Shown here: positions 14,679 to 23,568 of the stretch, in pieces
Layout of the letters: the number at the start of each line of letters is the position of its first letter
Position numbering within the stretch: the stretch's first letter is position 1
IMG/VR virus record: IMGVR_UViG_3300042303_000360
Location: 1-51,681 of that record
Origin: a virus
Reading direction: 5' to 3' (one strand)
Length of the DNA stretch: 51,681 nt
Program-made: the position numbers and the translations under genes
Notes under the pieces: model-generated
The model's database searches: none
Seen by the model: the letters and a program-made list of their open reading frames with translations, nothing else
What the model was told of the DNA's origin: nothing

Positions 14679-15016
14679 GCCCTTATCTCCAATGCGCTAA
14701 GGGTCACATCAAGGTCATTAGCTGCTGATGCTGTCGCTCTTATCTTTTGCGACTGCCTGAGGACCACTTTGTTAGCGATCACCTCAAGCGATGCACCCGC
14801 TGGGACCGAGACTATATGGGCCAGTGTGCTCAATACGGCATTGCTGCTGTCGGTCACTGTCACTGTGATATTTGCGGGGGTACTCCCATCGACATTTGCC
14901 ACCATGCAGCTCAGCACAATGGCTCTGTCGGCCGCGTTGGTTGTAGGCGCCTGGTAGATGTCTGTGGCGCTGGTTGAGGTCAACCTGACGGTGGCGTTGT
15001 TGAAAGTTTCAGCCAT
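14675..15016 (-). CDS. Small beta-rich structural protein (113 aa)
   Basis: A 113-aa protein made of alternating beta strands (ATVRLTSTSATDIYQAP, NITVTVTDSSNAVLSTLAHI, KIRATASAANDLDVTLSAL). It overlaps the adhesin gene by 4 bp. Such beta-sandwich proteins are common among cyanophage virion components. It could be a fibre collar or connector for the adhesin. No enzymatic motif. Confidence 0.65.
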   Translation of the reverse strand: MAETFNNATVRLTSTSATDIYQAPTTNAADRAIVLSCMVANVDGSTPANITVTVTDSSNAVLSTLAHIVSVPAGASLEVIANKVVLRQSQKIRATASAANDLDVTLSALEIRA

Positions 15017-15020
15017 GGAA

Positions 15021-15689
15021 TTACCCTAATGCGATTGACAGCGCCATGATCGTGCTGGTCACGTCTGGCGCCAGTTTATCAACGGTGACGGCGCCGTCTC
15101 TCAGCTTCGGCGTCGTCACCGTGTCATCAGCCGGGGCCCCAGCAGACGCAACGCCCAGCGCCAGCACGCGCACCACCGTGCCCGCTGGCACGCCTTCGCT
15201 CAGCGTCAGCAGCGTGCCCGCCTGATTGAGGGTGTACTCGGCAGTTGGCTGCACCACGCCATCGACCGTCACCAGCGCCGACGGCTTGTTGATGATCGCC
15301 GTGCTCAGTGTGAACGCTGACTGGTTCGCCGTGGCGGTGAAGACCATCTCGGTCTGCACCGCGCCCTGCACGTAGCGGGCGTCAGACTCAGCCTTGGTGT
15401 AGACGGCGCTGGCGTTGGCCTTCAGCGCCAGCTGGGAAGCCACCGTCGCGGCGAAGTTGGCATCGTCGCCCAGGGCCTCCGCCAGCTCGTTCAGCGTGTC
15501 GAGCGCACCCGGTGCGCCGTTGATCAGGTTGCTGATCAGCTGGTCAACTTCGAGTTTGGTGTAGCGCGCGAATATATCCGCGTCGATCGCCTGCAACGCA
15601 GCCCGCAGCCGCGCTACATCCTCCACCAGCAGGTTGTCTGCGTTGGGCAACTGATAGCTGCGGTTCGTTGTGCGGTCGTCAATCGGCAT
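15021..15689 (-). CDS. Tail fibre protein (222 aa)
   Basis: The N-terminal segment RSYQLPNADNLLVEDVARLRAALQ is a phage-fibre attachment motif. It is followed by a helical segment with a LDTLNELAEALGDDANFAAT pattern seen in many fibres. A beta domain (TANQSAFTLSTAIINKPSALVTVDG) and a VTTPKLRDGAVTVDKLAP stalk repeat end the protein. Probably a trimeric side fibre, part of the block that replaces P2 H/G. Confidence 0.78.
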   Translation of the reverse strand: MPIDDRTTNRSYQLPNADNLLVEDVARLRAALQAIDADIFARYTKLEVDQLISNLINGAPGALDTLNELAEALGDDANFAATVASQLALKANASAVYTKAESDARYVQGAVQTEMVFTATANQSAFTLSTAIINKPSALVTVDGVVQPTAEYTLNQAGTLLTLSEGVPAGTVVRVLALGVASAGAPADDTVTTPKLRDGAVTVDKLAPDVTSTIMALSIALG

Positions 15690-15693
15690 CGGA

Positions 15694-17124
15694 TCAGATC
15701 ACCACGAGACGAAGTTGGCGGAGCTGCGGGCGGGCTGCTGCAGCGCCGGTGAGCGTGAGGCGCACGCGCGTGGTTGTGCCGCCGGCTGTGAAGCTGGCGA
15801 CCGTGTGCACACGCTCAACCCAGCCGTCGCCCACCGCGCTGCTGCTGGTCAGTGCCACCGTCTGCCAGGTGCCGGTGCTGGTCTCGAACTCCACCAGCAC
15901 GCTGGAGGCCCCGGGCAGCAGCGCTTCAAACGTGCAGCTTACCTTCGCGCCAGCAGCGCACGGGATCGCACGGCTCACGTAGGTGCCGGTCTCGCCCAGG
16001 TTGCCGTAGACCGCTTGCGTGCCGGCGAACAGGTAGGGGCTCAGGGTGTTAGTGCCGCGCAGCACTGCCGAGAGTGTCAGCGCCACGTTCAGATCCTCAG
16101 CCAGCTGGATGCGGGCATTGTCAGTACCGCGGATCTGGCTGCCATCCGGCCGGGTGAAGACGAACTCGGCGTCGGTCTCGGAGCTGATCCGCTCCACGCC
16201 GGCCAGCGCCACCAGGTCGGTGATGTCGCCCACGGCGGCCAAGATGGTGCCGGTCGCGGGCGTCGCCGGGCTGCCGCTCACGGTGAACGTGTAGGTGCTG
16301 GCTCCCGTCGAAGTGATCGTGAAGGCGCCGTTGTACTCGGTCTGGGTGGCACCGCTGTGAACCACCTTCTGACCGGTCACAAACGGGTGAGATCCGCCGA
16401 CCCAGGTTGCGGTAGCTGTGCTGCCCGAACGAGTGATCGTGACCGTGCCTGCCCGCAGCTGCCCCAGGTTCACGGTCCTGGTGGTGCTGGTGAACCGGGC
16501 CCCGTACATGCGGAAGGTCAGGTCCGATTCCTGCACCGGTGTCCAGGTGCTGGCGTTGGAGCTCTTCAGCATCGTGCCGATGGTGTACGGCTGCGACGTG
16601 ACGAACTGGTTGGCCGCTGCATCGAACTTGCCCAGCTCCGCCAAGCCCACCGCGTGCACGGGATCATCCGTCAGTAGCACCATGGCGTACTCCACCCCGG
16701 CCTGCAGGAACACCGGCCGAGTGAGGCTGATCTTGTTCCATGCTCCCACCGTGATGGCGCTGCCTTGGAGCACACCCTCTGCAAGCGTTGTCGTATTCGG
16801 CAGGCCTACCTCCGTCTCCCGGATCTCCAGGTACACCTTGTTTCCAACGTTGCCCCTGACAGTGAACCAGAAGTCCACCCCTGTGATATGCCGCGACTGA
16901 TCGAGGCGGAACGTCTGTGCCAGCGGGTCAATGAACCGCGTCTGAATCGAAACGCTCGACAGCCTTTGCGTGCGAGTGATGATCGTACCTTCGCCCACGA
17001 AGCGGCCTGCGCCGAAACTTCCCTGGTCGCCCAGGAACGTGACGCGCTTGGTGCCGGCTGGCACGTTGGCTGGGATCGTGAACGACCCCGCGATCTGACC
17101 GGATGCGTTTGCTGTAAGGGGCAT
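15694..17124 (-). CDS. Large beta-rich tail/baseplate protein (476 aa)
   Basis: The N-terminal quarter (SFTIPANVPAGTKRVTFLGD, DPLAQTFRLDQSRHITGVDFWF) continues the theme of DUF4815-associated tail proteins, and I suspect this gene and the next upstream one are a split version of a single long protein. Residues about 225-300 repeat the beta motif also found at 12695-13468 (TVTITRSGSTATATWVGG, YTFTVSGS). The C-terminus is a jelly-roll-like segment. A structural, adhesive role at the baseplate periphery is likely. Confidence 0.7.
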   Translation of the reverse strand: MPLTANASGQIAGSFTIPANVPAGTKRVTFLGDQGSFGAGRFVGEGTIITRTQRLSSVSIQTRFIDPLAQTFRLDQSRHITGVDFWFTVRGNVGNKVYLEIRETEVGLPNTTTLAEGVLQGSAITVGAWNKISLTRPVFLQAGVEYAMVLLTDDPVHAVGLAELGKFDAAANQFVTSQPYTIGTMLKSSNASTWTPVQESDLTFRMYGARFTSTTRTVNLGQLRAGTVTITRSGSTATATWVGGSHPFVTGQKVVHSGATQTEYNGAFTITSTGASTYTFTVSGSPATPATGTILAAVGDITDLVALAGVERISSETDAEFVFTRPDGSQIRGTDNARIQLAEDLNVALTLSAVLRGTNTLSPYLFAGTQAVYGNLGETGTYVSRAIPCAAGAKVSCTFEALLPGASSVLVEFETSTGTWQTVALTSSSAVGDGWVERVHTVASFTAGGTTTRVRLTLTGAAAARPQLRQLRLVVI

Positions 17125-17127
17125 GGC

Positions 17128-19071
17128 TCAGGGAGGAGTGACGTTGATCCCGTCGAATTGGACTTGGGTGAGCGTTTCACCGGGGTCGAAACCGTCCAGG
17201 GTGAAGTTGATGGTGATCGGCCGCAAGAACTGCGCCGGCTGCTGGCTTTCGCTCAGCAGCTGGGTGCGAGTGGTAGTGGTGGTTTCGACCTGGAAGCGAC
17301 GGCTGCGGTCCATCACATTGTTCACGATTGCCTGGGTGATCGGGCTCGCCCAGATTGTGTTGATCACGGTCCAACGATCCACAGCTGGGGTGAGCACCAC
17401 TGCGGCCGGGATCGGGTCGAAGCTGGCATAGGGGTTGATCTTGCTACTGCCGGTCCGGCGCGTCTGCTCCAGGATGATCTCCTCGGTGTAAGGGAGCATC
17501 CAGTCCTGGGCGTTGTTCGTCGGCGCCTGGTAGATCGTCGGCGCGATCGGCAGCTGCAACGTGCCGTCAACGATCGCGGCCGTTTGCGTGATGCCCTGAT
17601 CGCGCAGGTCGTCATCGAGGAACGGGTCGACGAACACGCCGCGCTTGCTGCTCGGCTCGCGTGAGCTGATGTCGTTGCGCAGGCGCTCCAGCGCCACCAA
17701 GTCGAACAGGTCCACCACCAGCGAGCGGATGCGCTCCAGCTGGTCGAATGGGATCGCGCGGATGCCGTCGTTGCTGACGCCTGGTGTCAGGCCCCAGCGC
17801 TGCTCAATCGTCGCCAGGGCCAGCAGGTTGGGGGGCACGGCAGGAGGCAGTGGCGTGAAGCGGGAGCTGATGCCCTTCACCCGCGAGAAGTTGCCCTCGC
17901 GGTCGATGCACAGCCGGTCGTAGCGCGGCAGCTTCCACCGGTAGTCGGTGAGCACCAGCGTGCCGTTCACCGCGCCGGTGACAGTGAAGGTGCCAGCCTG
18001 TAGGTCGATCGCCGAGGGGGTGACATTGCCGAGGTATCGGTAGGTGATCGAGTAGGTCGAGCCGGGAGCCGGTTCAGCACCACCCGGACTCCAGTCCACC
18101 TTGTCGCCGTTCAGGAAGTAGTCGGTGGTGGCGACGTAGGAAGTAGCGCCCTGGGTGATGCTTTGGATGCTGAGCACCGACACGTCGGGCAGCGTGTCTT
18201 GGCCACCACTGAAGCCGCCCCTGGTGATCGTGACGGTCTTCTGCTGGGTAATCACCACCTCGAGAATGCTCTCGACCGGGAAGCGATTCAACTGGATGGT
18301 GGCGCTGCCACCGGTTGCGCCGGTGAAGGTGTCGGGTTCAGCGTCGATCAGCTCAAGTTCCGGGTCCTCGGCATAGGTGAGCCGGGTGCTGGCCAGCTTG
18401 TCGATCTTGTAGCCGAAGATGTTGCCGGTGCCGTCCTTGACTGAGAAGGTGTTGACGCCGGCCGCCAGACCTAGAGCGGTGACGCTGAGGCCGGTGACGA
18501 TGTAGTTGCCGTTGCTCTCGCGGTCGTAGCGCGCCAGCGCTTCGGTGAACGCATCGCCCAGGTTGTCGCCGCCTGGGTTGAGCAGCACACCGTCGATGAT
18601 CGTGTAGACGGGGTAGAAGACGCCGGTGCTGCCGTCGCCCTCGCGGCCCCATGCGGCGGTGACGCGCAGGCGGCCGGCGCCAGGTTCGGTGTAGTTGCGA
18701 GTGCCAACGGCAGGATCCCGCAGGTCGGAATCCTCAACCTCTGTGATCTCCGCATCGAGCAGGTAGACACCGACGCGGGCGATGCCGACCAAGGGGATGG
18801 TGACGTTGGCCGCGGCGATCTCGCGGACGGCGCCGCGCAGGTAGATCAGGCTGAGCGGGCAGGCGGCCGTGGTGCCGGTGATGGCCGGCGGCGTGCCGCT
18901 GATCACCGCGCCATCATTAAACACCGCATCAGCGATCCGCTTCAGGCGGTCAATGACGGTGCTCTGCACCTCGTTCAGCTCAGCCGACTGCAGGCCCTTG
19001 CCTGCACGGAAGAGGATCTCGTCGTAGCGATCGGCCGCGTCGAACCTGTTGTAGTAGCCGGTCAGCGTCAT
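17128..19071 (-). CDS. DUF4815-domain tail protein (647 aa)
   Basis: The start YYNRFDAADRYDEILFRAGK then LQSAELNEVQS is the hallmark of the DUF4815 family, large phage tail/baseplate proteins of unknown exact role. The domain extends through most of the protein with beta-rich modules (TIQLNRFPVESILEVVITQ, YFLNGDKVDWSPGG) and a C-terminal fibre-like section. It stops 3 bp before the 476-aa gene and overlaps the 161-aa gene by one base. It likely links the baseplate wedge (gpJ/gpI) to the fibres. Confidence 0.85.
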   Translation of the reverse strand: MTLTGYYNRFDAADRYDEILFRAGKGLQSAELNEVQSTVIDRLKRIADAVFNDGAVISGTPPAITGTTAACPLSLIYLRGAVREIAAANVTIPLVGIARVGVYLLDAEITEVEDSDLRDPAVGTRNYTEPGAGRLRVTAAWGREGDGSTGVFYPVYTIIDGVLLNPGGDNLGDAFTEALARYDRESNGNYIVTGLSVTALGLAAGVNTFSVKDGTGNIFGYKIDKLASTRLTYAEDPELELIDAEPDTFTGATGGSATIQLNRFPVESILEVVITQQKTVTITRGGFSGGQDTLPDVSVLSIQSITQGATSYVATTDYFLNGDKVDWSPGGAEPAPGSTYSITYRYLGNVTPSAIDLQAGTFTVTGAVNGTLVLTDYRWKLPRYDRLCIDREGNFSRVKGISSRFTPLPPAVPPNLLALATIEQRWGLTPGVSNDGIRAIPFDQLERIRSLVVDLFDLVALERLRNDISSREPSSKRGVFVDPFLDDDLRDQGITQTAAIVDGTLQLPIAPTIYQAPTNNAQDWMLPYTEEIILEQTRRTGSSKINPYASFDPIPAAVVLTPAVDRWTVINTIWASPITQAIVNNVMDRSRRFQVETTTTTRTQLLSESQQPAQFLRPITINFTLDGFDPGETLTQVQFDGINVTPP

Positions 19072-19556
19072 CAGAAGGTCACCACGAACTCAAACAGCTG
19101 ACGGGTTGTGATCTCACGCACGATAGGCGCGCGGCGCTCGATCACCAGCATGGTGCCAGGCTGCGCCACCTGCGCAGGCAGCAGATAGAACTGGCCAGCG
19201 GGCACACCAGCGGCCGCCACCGTGTCGAGGAAGATCGCCATCTCACGGATGGTGGAGCCGACGGCATCCTCAAACTCGAAGAAGAACCGGAAGTAGAGGT
19301 TGTTGGTCGGTGTCGCGGTGATGTCGAACTGCCCCTCGGGGACTCTGATCGCGCCGTTGGTGGCCGGCGTGCAGAACTCCACCTGGTTGGACTTGCGGCG
19401 GGCGATCTCCGCCAGCAGCGCGGTGCTGTTGGCGGGCGGATCCGGCGGCGAGTTACCCCATCCTGTGCTGCCACTGCCCCAGGCCATGTGAGCCGTGCGC
19501 GCCTTGATCGCAATAGCAATAGCGGTGCGCCCGCTCGTGGTCAGGATCGCCGCCAT
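19071..19556 (-). CDS. Putative tail fibre base protein (161 aa)
   Basis: A 161-aa beta-rich protein with an N-terminal helix (GRTAIAIAIKARTAHMAWGSG) and a conserved-looking STIREMAIFLDT segment resembling the N-terminal attachment domain of P2/Mu-type fibres (gpH N-terminus). It follows gpI by 25 bp, where P2 has H. I infer that it is the adaptor that docks fibre proteins to the baseplate. Confidence 0.65.
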   Translation of the reverse strand: MAAILTTSGRTAIAIAIKARTAHMAWGSGSTGWGNSPPDPPANSTALLAEIARRKSNQVEFCTPATNGAIRVPEGQFDITATPTNNLYFRFFFEFEDAVGSTIREMAIFLDTVAAAGVPAGQFYLLPAQVAQPGTMLVIERRAPIVREITTRQLFEFVVTF

Positions 19557-19581
19557 GTCCTCCCCTTAATCGCTCCCCATG

Positions 19582-20421
19582 CTACGCGGTCTGTGTGGTG
19601 ACAGAGCTTGAGGCAACAGCGTTCACATCGCCCCATGTGGTTGGCTGCCACTTGATTGCTGCCCATGTTTGCCCCTGGTATTTTCCGCTCACCCCTTCCT
19701 GGGTGGAGATCAGCGCCGGGTGATTGATCGTGTGCCATTCCTCATCCAGCTTGCTGCGCGACAGGATGAACCGATCGTTCATCCCTGCCAGCACGTTGAT
19801 CACATCGGTGTGTGTGCTGGCGACAGTGGCGTTTTCCAGCACCAGGCTGGCGTGAATCTGGCCGTAGCTGATCTGCGGCCAGTCTGGCCGAGGCCTCACA
19901 CCACTGTGGTCGCTGAGCATTCCACCGTCGCTCAGCAGGCTGTCGTCCAGCACGAACCGGCGGAAGTCGTAGACCGCGTAGATCCGCTGCAGTCTGCTGC
20001 GCACCGGGCTGCTGATCCGCGCAATCGCCATCACCTGGTCGATCACGTCTTCGCCGTTTGTCGCAGCAGCAAGCCCCAGCTGGTATTCAGCCCATCGGGC
20101 GGTGCCGCCCTCTGACTCTTCGACCAGGCCCGTGACGCCAATCCAACCCAGCGCGATCCGAACCGACTCTGGGGTGCCGCGCACCCGCTGCCACTGCACG
20201 CCCTCCTGCAGGGCGCGGCGCTGATCGACCAGGTACGGCACCAGCTCGCCCAGGCCGTACTCGTAGATCAGCCATGGAACCACCGCGTCGGGGATGTCGA
20301 TGCGCTTGGCGGTACGGATCGTGGGGATCGGTGGCCCCACACGCTCAAAGCTGCTGGTGCTGCGGGAGAAGTCGCGCTCGAGCTGCGTTGAGTTGGGCGG
20401 TAGCAGGTCGTACCGGCTCAT
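19582..20421 (-). CDS. I: Baseplate wedge protein gpI
   Basis: A 279-aa P2 gpI family protein. The segment LLPPNSTQLERDFSRSTS is the classic N-terminus, followed by IPDAVVPWLIYEYGLGELVPY and RGTPESVRIALGWIGV. The C-terminal 100 residues are longer than in P2. It overlaps gpJ by 4 bp. It forms the wedge with gpJ and connects outward to the fibres. Confidence 0.93.
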   Translation of the reverse strand: MSRYDLLPPNSTQLERDFSRSTSSFERVGPPIPTIRTAKRIDIPDAVVPWLIYEYGLGELVPYLVDQRRALQEGVQWQRVRGTPESVRIALGWIGVTGLVEESEGGTARWAEYQLGLAAATNGEDVIDQVMAIARISSPVRSRLQRIYAVYDFRRFVLDDSLLSDGGMLSDHSGVRPRPDWPQISYGQIHASLVLENATVASTHTDVINVLAGMNDRFILSRSKLDEEWHTINHPALISTQEGVSGKYQGQTWAAIKWQPTTWGDVNAVASSSVTTQTA

Positions 20422-21389
20422 CGGTCACGGCCCGCCAAAATCAGTGTGATGCTCCCCAGCGCAGGCGCATCACTGGGCTGGCAGATTACGTTCGCTGTTG
20501 GCGCTGTCAAGACCACACGTTGCACACCGGCGGGGTGCAGCTGGGCAATCAGCCAGCTGGTGGTCACGTCCCAGCCCAGGCCGGATTGCGCGGCAAAGGC
20601 ATCGCGCAGGCGTTGCTGCAGGCCGTTGAAAACCTCGATCGGTGTGCCCGGGTAGAGGTAGACCTGGGCTGCGACGTTGACCGTGATGATGTTGGCGCTC
20701 TGCACCGTCACGGTGTCGGTCAGCACCCGCACCTCATCGGCCTGCAGGCGGCTGTCCACCACCTCGATCAGCTCAGCACTGGCCAAGCCATAGCCGCCAC
20801 CGGCCTGCACAAAGGCCAGGATCCGGGCGCGATACGCCGCGTCGGTTTCGTTGGCGTTGCGGGTGATGCCGTAGGCGGTGCCCAACTGATCCAGGGCCTC
20901 ACCCGTTGCGGCAGGCACCTGCTCGCCTTCCTTGCTCAGGATCGCCACGGCCACGACCCCGGGGGTGGGGCTGCTGATCGCCGCGTCCTTCACCTGATCG
21001 TCAGCCGTCAGCGCCTGGTAGCGATACCAGGCCGCACCGCCTGCGGTGCTGCTGCCCATGATGCGCTCGATCGTGCGCAGGCGCAGCGCCTCGTCGCTTT
21101 CGCCCTCCAGGCGGGTAACGCCATAGAAGGCCGCCAGGTTGTCCATGTCAGCGCCCAGGGCGTAGCGCAGCAGCGTGGCCTGCAGCGCATCGTTCACCCG
21201 CTGGCGCAGGATCAGCTCGCGGGCTGCCGCCACTTCCAGGATCTTGACACCCGGATCGCTCTCCAGGATCTCGGTATAGCTGGGATCACGGGCCTGCAGA
21301 TCCGCGATCATCTGGGCCAGGATCGTCTCGTAATCCAGTTCCTCGATGATCGTGGGTTCTGGGATGGAGCTGAAGTCGATCGCGCTCAT
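20418..21389 (-). CDS. J: Baseplate wedge protein gpJ
   Basis: A 323-aa P2 gpJ / T4 gp6-like baseplate protein. Diagnostic segments are FSSIPEPTIIEELDYETIL, ARDPSYTEILESDPGVKILE, ALGADMDNLAAFYGVTRLEG and the C-terminal VNVAAQVYLYPGTP. Full length. It overlaps gpW by one base and gpI by 4 bp, in P2 order V-W-J-I. Confidence 0.95.
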   Translation of the reverse strand: MSAIDFSSIPEPTIIEELDYETILAQMIADLQARDPSYTEILESDPGVKILEVAAARELILRQRVNDALQATLLRYALGADMDNLAAFYGVTRLEGESDEALRLRTIERIMGSSTAGGAAWYRYQALTADDQVKDAAISSPTPGVVAVAILSKEGEQVPAATGEALDQLGTAYGITRNANETDAAYRARILAFVQAGGGYGLASAELIEVVDSRLQADEVRVLTDTVTVQSANIITVNVAAQVYLYPGTPIEVFNGLQQRLRDAFAAQSGLGWDVTTSWLIAQLHPAGVQRVVLTAPTANVICQPSDAPALGSITLILAGRDR

Positions 21390-21730
21390 CAGATCACCAG
21401 TCCCTCGATCTCGATGCGCTCACCGTTCAGCAGATAGTAGCCAACCAGGCTCAGCTCGATCTGCCCGGCATCGCTCACGTTGTCGATCCGCACCTGCTCC
21501 AGCCTCAATCGCGGCTCCCATCGTTCCAATGCCTCAGCCGTGGCAGCCACCAGCTCAGCCACCAGGCTGGCGTTGATCGGGCGGTCCACCAGACGCGGCA
21601 GCCTGCTGCCGTAGTCGCGCCGATAGACGCGGGTGCCGATCGGCGTGGTGAGAATGTCCTGGATTGATTGCCGCAGGTGATCAAAGCCACCCAGCTGGGT
21701 GCCGCTGCTGCGGCTCATCCCGCCCGCCAT
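21389..21730 (-). CDS. W: Baseplate protein gpW (gp25-like)
   Basis: A 113-aa gp25/P2 gpW lysozyme-like baseplate protein, where sheath polymerisation starts. It shows the family core HLRQSIQDILTTPIGTRVYRRDYGSRL and the C-terminal strands QIELSLVGYYLLNGERI. The fold is lysozyme-related but no catalytic residues are expected. It lies between gpV and gpJ. Confidence 0.95.
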   Translation of the reverse strand: MAGGMSRSSGTQLGGFDHLRQSIQDILTTPIGTRVYRRDYGSRLPRLVDRPINASLVAELVAATAEALERWEPRLRLEQVRIDNVSDAGQIELSLVGYYLLNGERIEIEGLVI

Positions 21731-21741
21731 GGCCGCGCCTC

Positions 21742-22260
21742 CTACGGGTTCAGGTCGATTCTCGCACCGACGATCTTCACGTCGCCATCGGCCTCGATGT
21801 CGATCTTGCCGGTGGCCTTGATCCGCACGTCGCCCTTGACGTCCATCAACAGCTTGTGGGCTTCGCGGTCGTACTCGATCACCGTGCCGTCGTCGTAGGT
21901 GCGGCGCTGCAGGCCGGCCCGGTTGCCGTTTGCGTTGCCGTCGGAGAACAGGCCGGGGATGGCAACGCCATTGGCCAGCTCACCCGACGGGGCCAGCAGC
22001 ATCACCACCTCGCCCACTTCCGGCGGATCCCACACGCGATCCTTGCCCGCGCGCGGCGTGAACCATGGCACCCAGTCGGAGAGGATCTCACCGTCCTGGA
22101 GCTGCACGCGCAGCGCGGGAAAGCCAGCGGTCTGGCCCGTGTAGTCGACTTCTGCCACGGTGCCGTAGCGGGCGACGTTGCTGAGCCGCCGCGCGTGATC
22201 GGTGTTCTCAGCAGAGCCGACACCAGCGGTCAGCTGGTCGGAGCGATTAACGCCCAGCAT
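21742..22260 (-). CDS. V: Baseplate spike protein gpV
   Basis: A 172-aa P2 gpV spike. An OB-like N-terminal domain (RYGTVAEVDY, FPALRVQLQDGEIL, VWDPPEVGEVVMLLAPSGEL) is followed by a repetitive C-terminal beta-helix (VKGDVRIKATGKIDIEADGD). The helix ends without the HxH iron-binding apex seen in P2, which agrees with a separate PAAR tip gene (3130-3420) capping it. It overlaps the upstream 122-aa gene by 14 bp. Confidence 0.92.
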   Translation of the reverse strand: MLGVNRSDQLTAGVGSAENTDHARRLSNVARYGTVAEVDYTGQTAGFPALRVQLQDGEILSDWVPWFTPRAGKDRVWDPPEVGEVVMLLAPSGELANGVAIPGLFSDGNANGNRAGLQRRTYDDGTVIEYDREAHKLLMDVKGDVRIKATGKIDIEADGDVKIVGARIDLNP

Positions 22261-22615
22261 CGGCGGCCTTCCACAGGTAACGGATCACGCCAGGGATCTC
22301 GGCGCCGGTCGGGGCCACTTCGAGGGCGTCCTTGATGAGCAGCTGCGAGGCCAGCATGTGGACGCCGTGGCGAATGCCATGCGGCTCAGCCTCGCCGATG
22401 GGGCGGCCGATGACGGCTTCAGCGGCTGTGCTCGCCAGGCCCAGGGCCGTGCTGAGCCGTGCGCGGTCCGGCTGCTCGATGCCCATGAACGCCGCCAGGC
22501 TGTCGACGTTCAGCGGCAGGTCCTGCACGTAGGCCTCGTTGCGCTCTGGGGTGCTGGGGTCGTCGGCTTGGAACTGCCCCTCGGTGGTGCGTGCGCGCTT
22601 GCGGGTGGTGGCCAT
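22247..22615 (-). CDS. Putative head-tail connector-type protein (122 aa)
   Basis: A predominantly helical 122-aa protein with a basic N-terminus (ATTRKRARTTEG). The central part (VDSLAAFMGIEQPDRARLST, GIRHGVHMLASQLLIKDALEV) vaguely resembles gp6/HK97-type connector helices. Similarity is weak. Its position after the tail-terminator-like gene and before gpV supports a head-tail junction role. It is fused by a one-base overlap to the upstream gene. Confidence 0.55.
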   Translation of the reverse strand: MATTRKRARTTEGQFQADDPSTPERNEAYVQDLPLNVDSLAAFMGIEQPDRARLSTALGLASTAAEAVIGRPIGEAEPHGIRHGVHMLASQLLIKDALEVAPTGAEIPGVIRYLWKAADAGR

Positions 22616-23220
22616 CAGTTGATCGGCTCCTCTTGGCTGAATAGCTCGGCCTCACCAATGGGGCAGGCCTCGCCGGTATTGCCCACCGGGCAGCCGGGGG
22701 TGACTTGGCCACCAGGATAGGAGCCGCTGCGCTCCAGGGGCCCATCGCCTGCGGCTGCTGCGTCGTCCACATAGGGGTTGCTGCAGTCGCGGTAGGGGCG
22801 CCGGTAGGTCACCTCGTAGCGCAGCGTGGTGGCGCCGGTGGTGAGCGCACCATCGAACTCAGGATCGTCGCTGCGGGTGTCGAGGTAGAAGGCGTCGCTC
22901 GACTCAAAGCCAGGGATGATCCAGCTCTGCAGGGCGGCCTCGACCTGATCGGCCATGCTGTCGAGGTCTTCGTCGATGTCGTCGAAGCTCTGCGCGATGC
23001 AGATCACGGAGACGATGCAGCGGCGCCGCTCGAAGCCATTCCAGCCGGAGGGGCTGCGTTCCTGCAGCTCGTCAGGCTCGCGGGTGTGGATGACGATCGC
23101 TGGCAGCTGCGGCTCCTCGATCGGCATCAGGCGGCCCTTGTAGACCCGATCCTCTGCGGCGGTGACGTTGAGCAGGCGAGAGACGAATGCGGCTCGAAGC
23201 TGCGTGCGGGGGTGGGTCAT
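22615..23220 (-). CDS. Putative tail terminator / minor tail protein U-like (201 aa)
   Basis: Begins RTQLRAAFVSRLLNVTAAEDRVYKGR and continues PAIVIHTREPDELQE, the pattern of lambda gpU-like tail terminators, which have an N-terminal helix then strands. The C-terminal 50 residues (Gly/Pro/Cys-rich, GGQVTPGCPVGNTGEACP) are an unusual extension. It would form the hexameric ring that stops tail growth and docks the head. Confidence 0.65.
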   Translation of the reverse strand: MTHPRTQLRAAFVSRLLNVTAAEDRVYKGRLMPIEEPQLPAIVIHTREPDELQERSPSGWNGFERRRCIVSVICIAQSFDDIDEDLDSMADQVEAALQSWIIPGFESSDAFYLDTRSDDPEFDGALTTGATTLRYEVTYRRPYRDCSNPYVDDAAAAGDGPLERSGSYPGGQVTPGCPVGNTGEACPIGEAELFSQEEPIN

Positions 23221-23567
23221 GGCGGCGCCAGCAAATACGTTCCGCTGAGGTGGTGGGCGTCCATCAGCCCCGATAGCTCAGCAACGTGGGCTGCGGTCAG
23301 TTCCACCTGGCCCAGCAGTAGCCAGATGGCACCTTGCATGGCTGCGGGGTTCACGCGGCCCGCCATGGCGTCTTGGATGGCTGAGACGAAGATGGCCAGT
23401 GCCTTGGCTTGCTCTGCCGTGGCGGGCGTCTGCAGCAGCGCCTGATAGGTCATGCTGCTGAGTAGGCCGTTGTAGAAGCCTGGGTAGTCGGGCTCCGGCG
23501 CGTCGCCTGGAATCTCCAGCGCCTGGATGACCTGCCCGTTGTTATCGAATAAGACGACGCGGCTCAT
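23217..23567 (-). CDS. Hypothetical late protein (116 aa)
   Basis: Not recognised. A 116-aa mostly helical protein with an N-terminal strand pair (SRVVLFDNNGQVIQALEI) and Ala/Met/Leu-rich helices (ALAIFVSAIQDAMAG, AAMQGAIWLLLGQVEL). It overlaps the tail-terminator-like gene by 4 bp and follows the 224-aa fibre-like protein by 1 bp. It could be a fibre chaperone because it follows fibre genes, but nothing in the sequence proves it. Confidence 0.5.
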   Translation of the reverse strand: MSRVVLFDNNGQVIQALEIPGDAPEPDYPGFYNGLLSSMTYQALLQTPATAEQAKALAIFVSAIQDAMAGRVNPAAMQGAIWLLLGQVELTAAHVAELSGLMDAHHLSGTYLLAPP

Positions 23568-23568
23568 G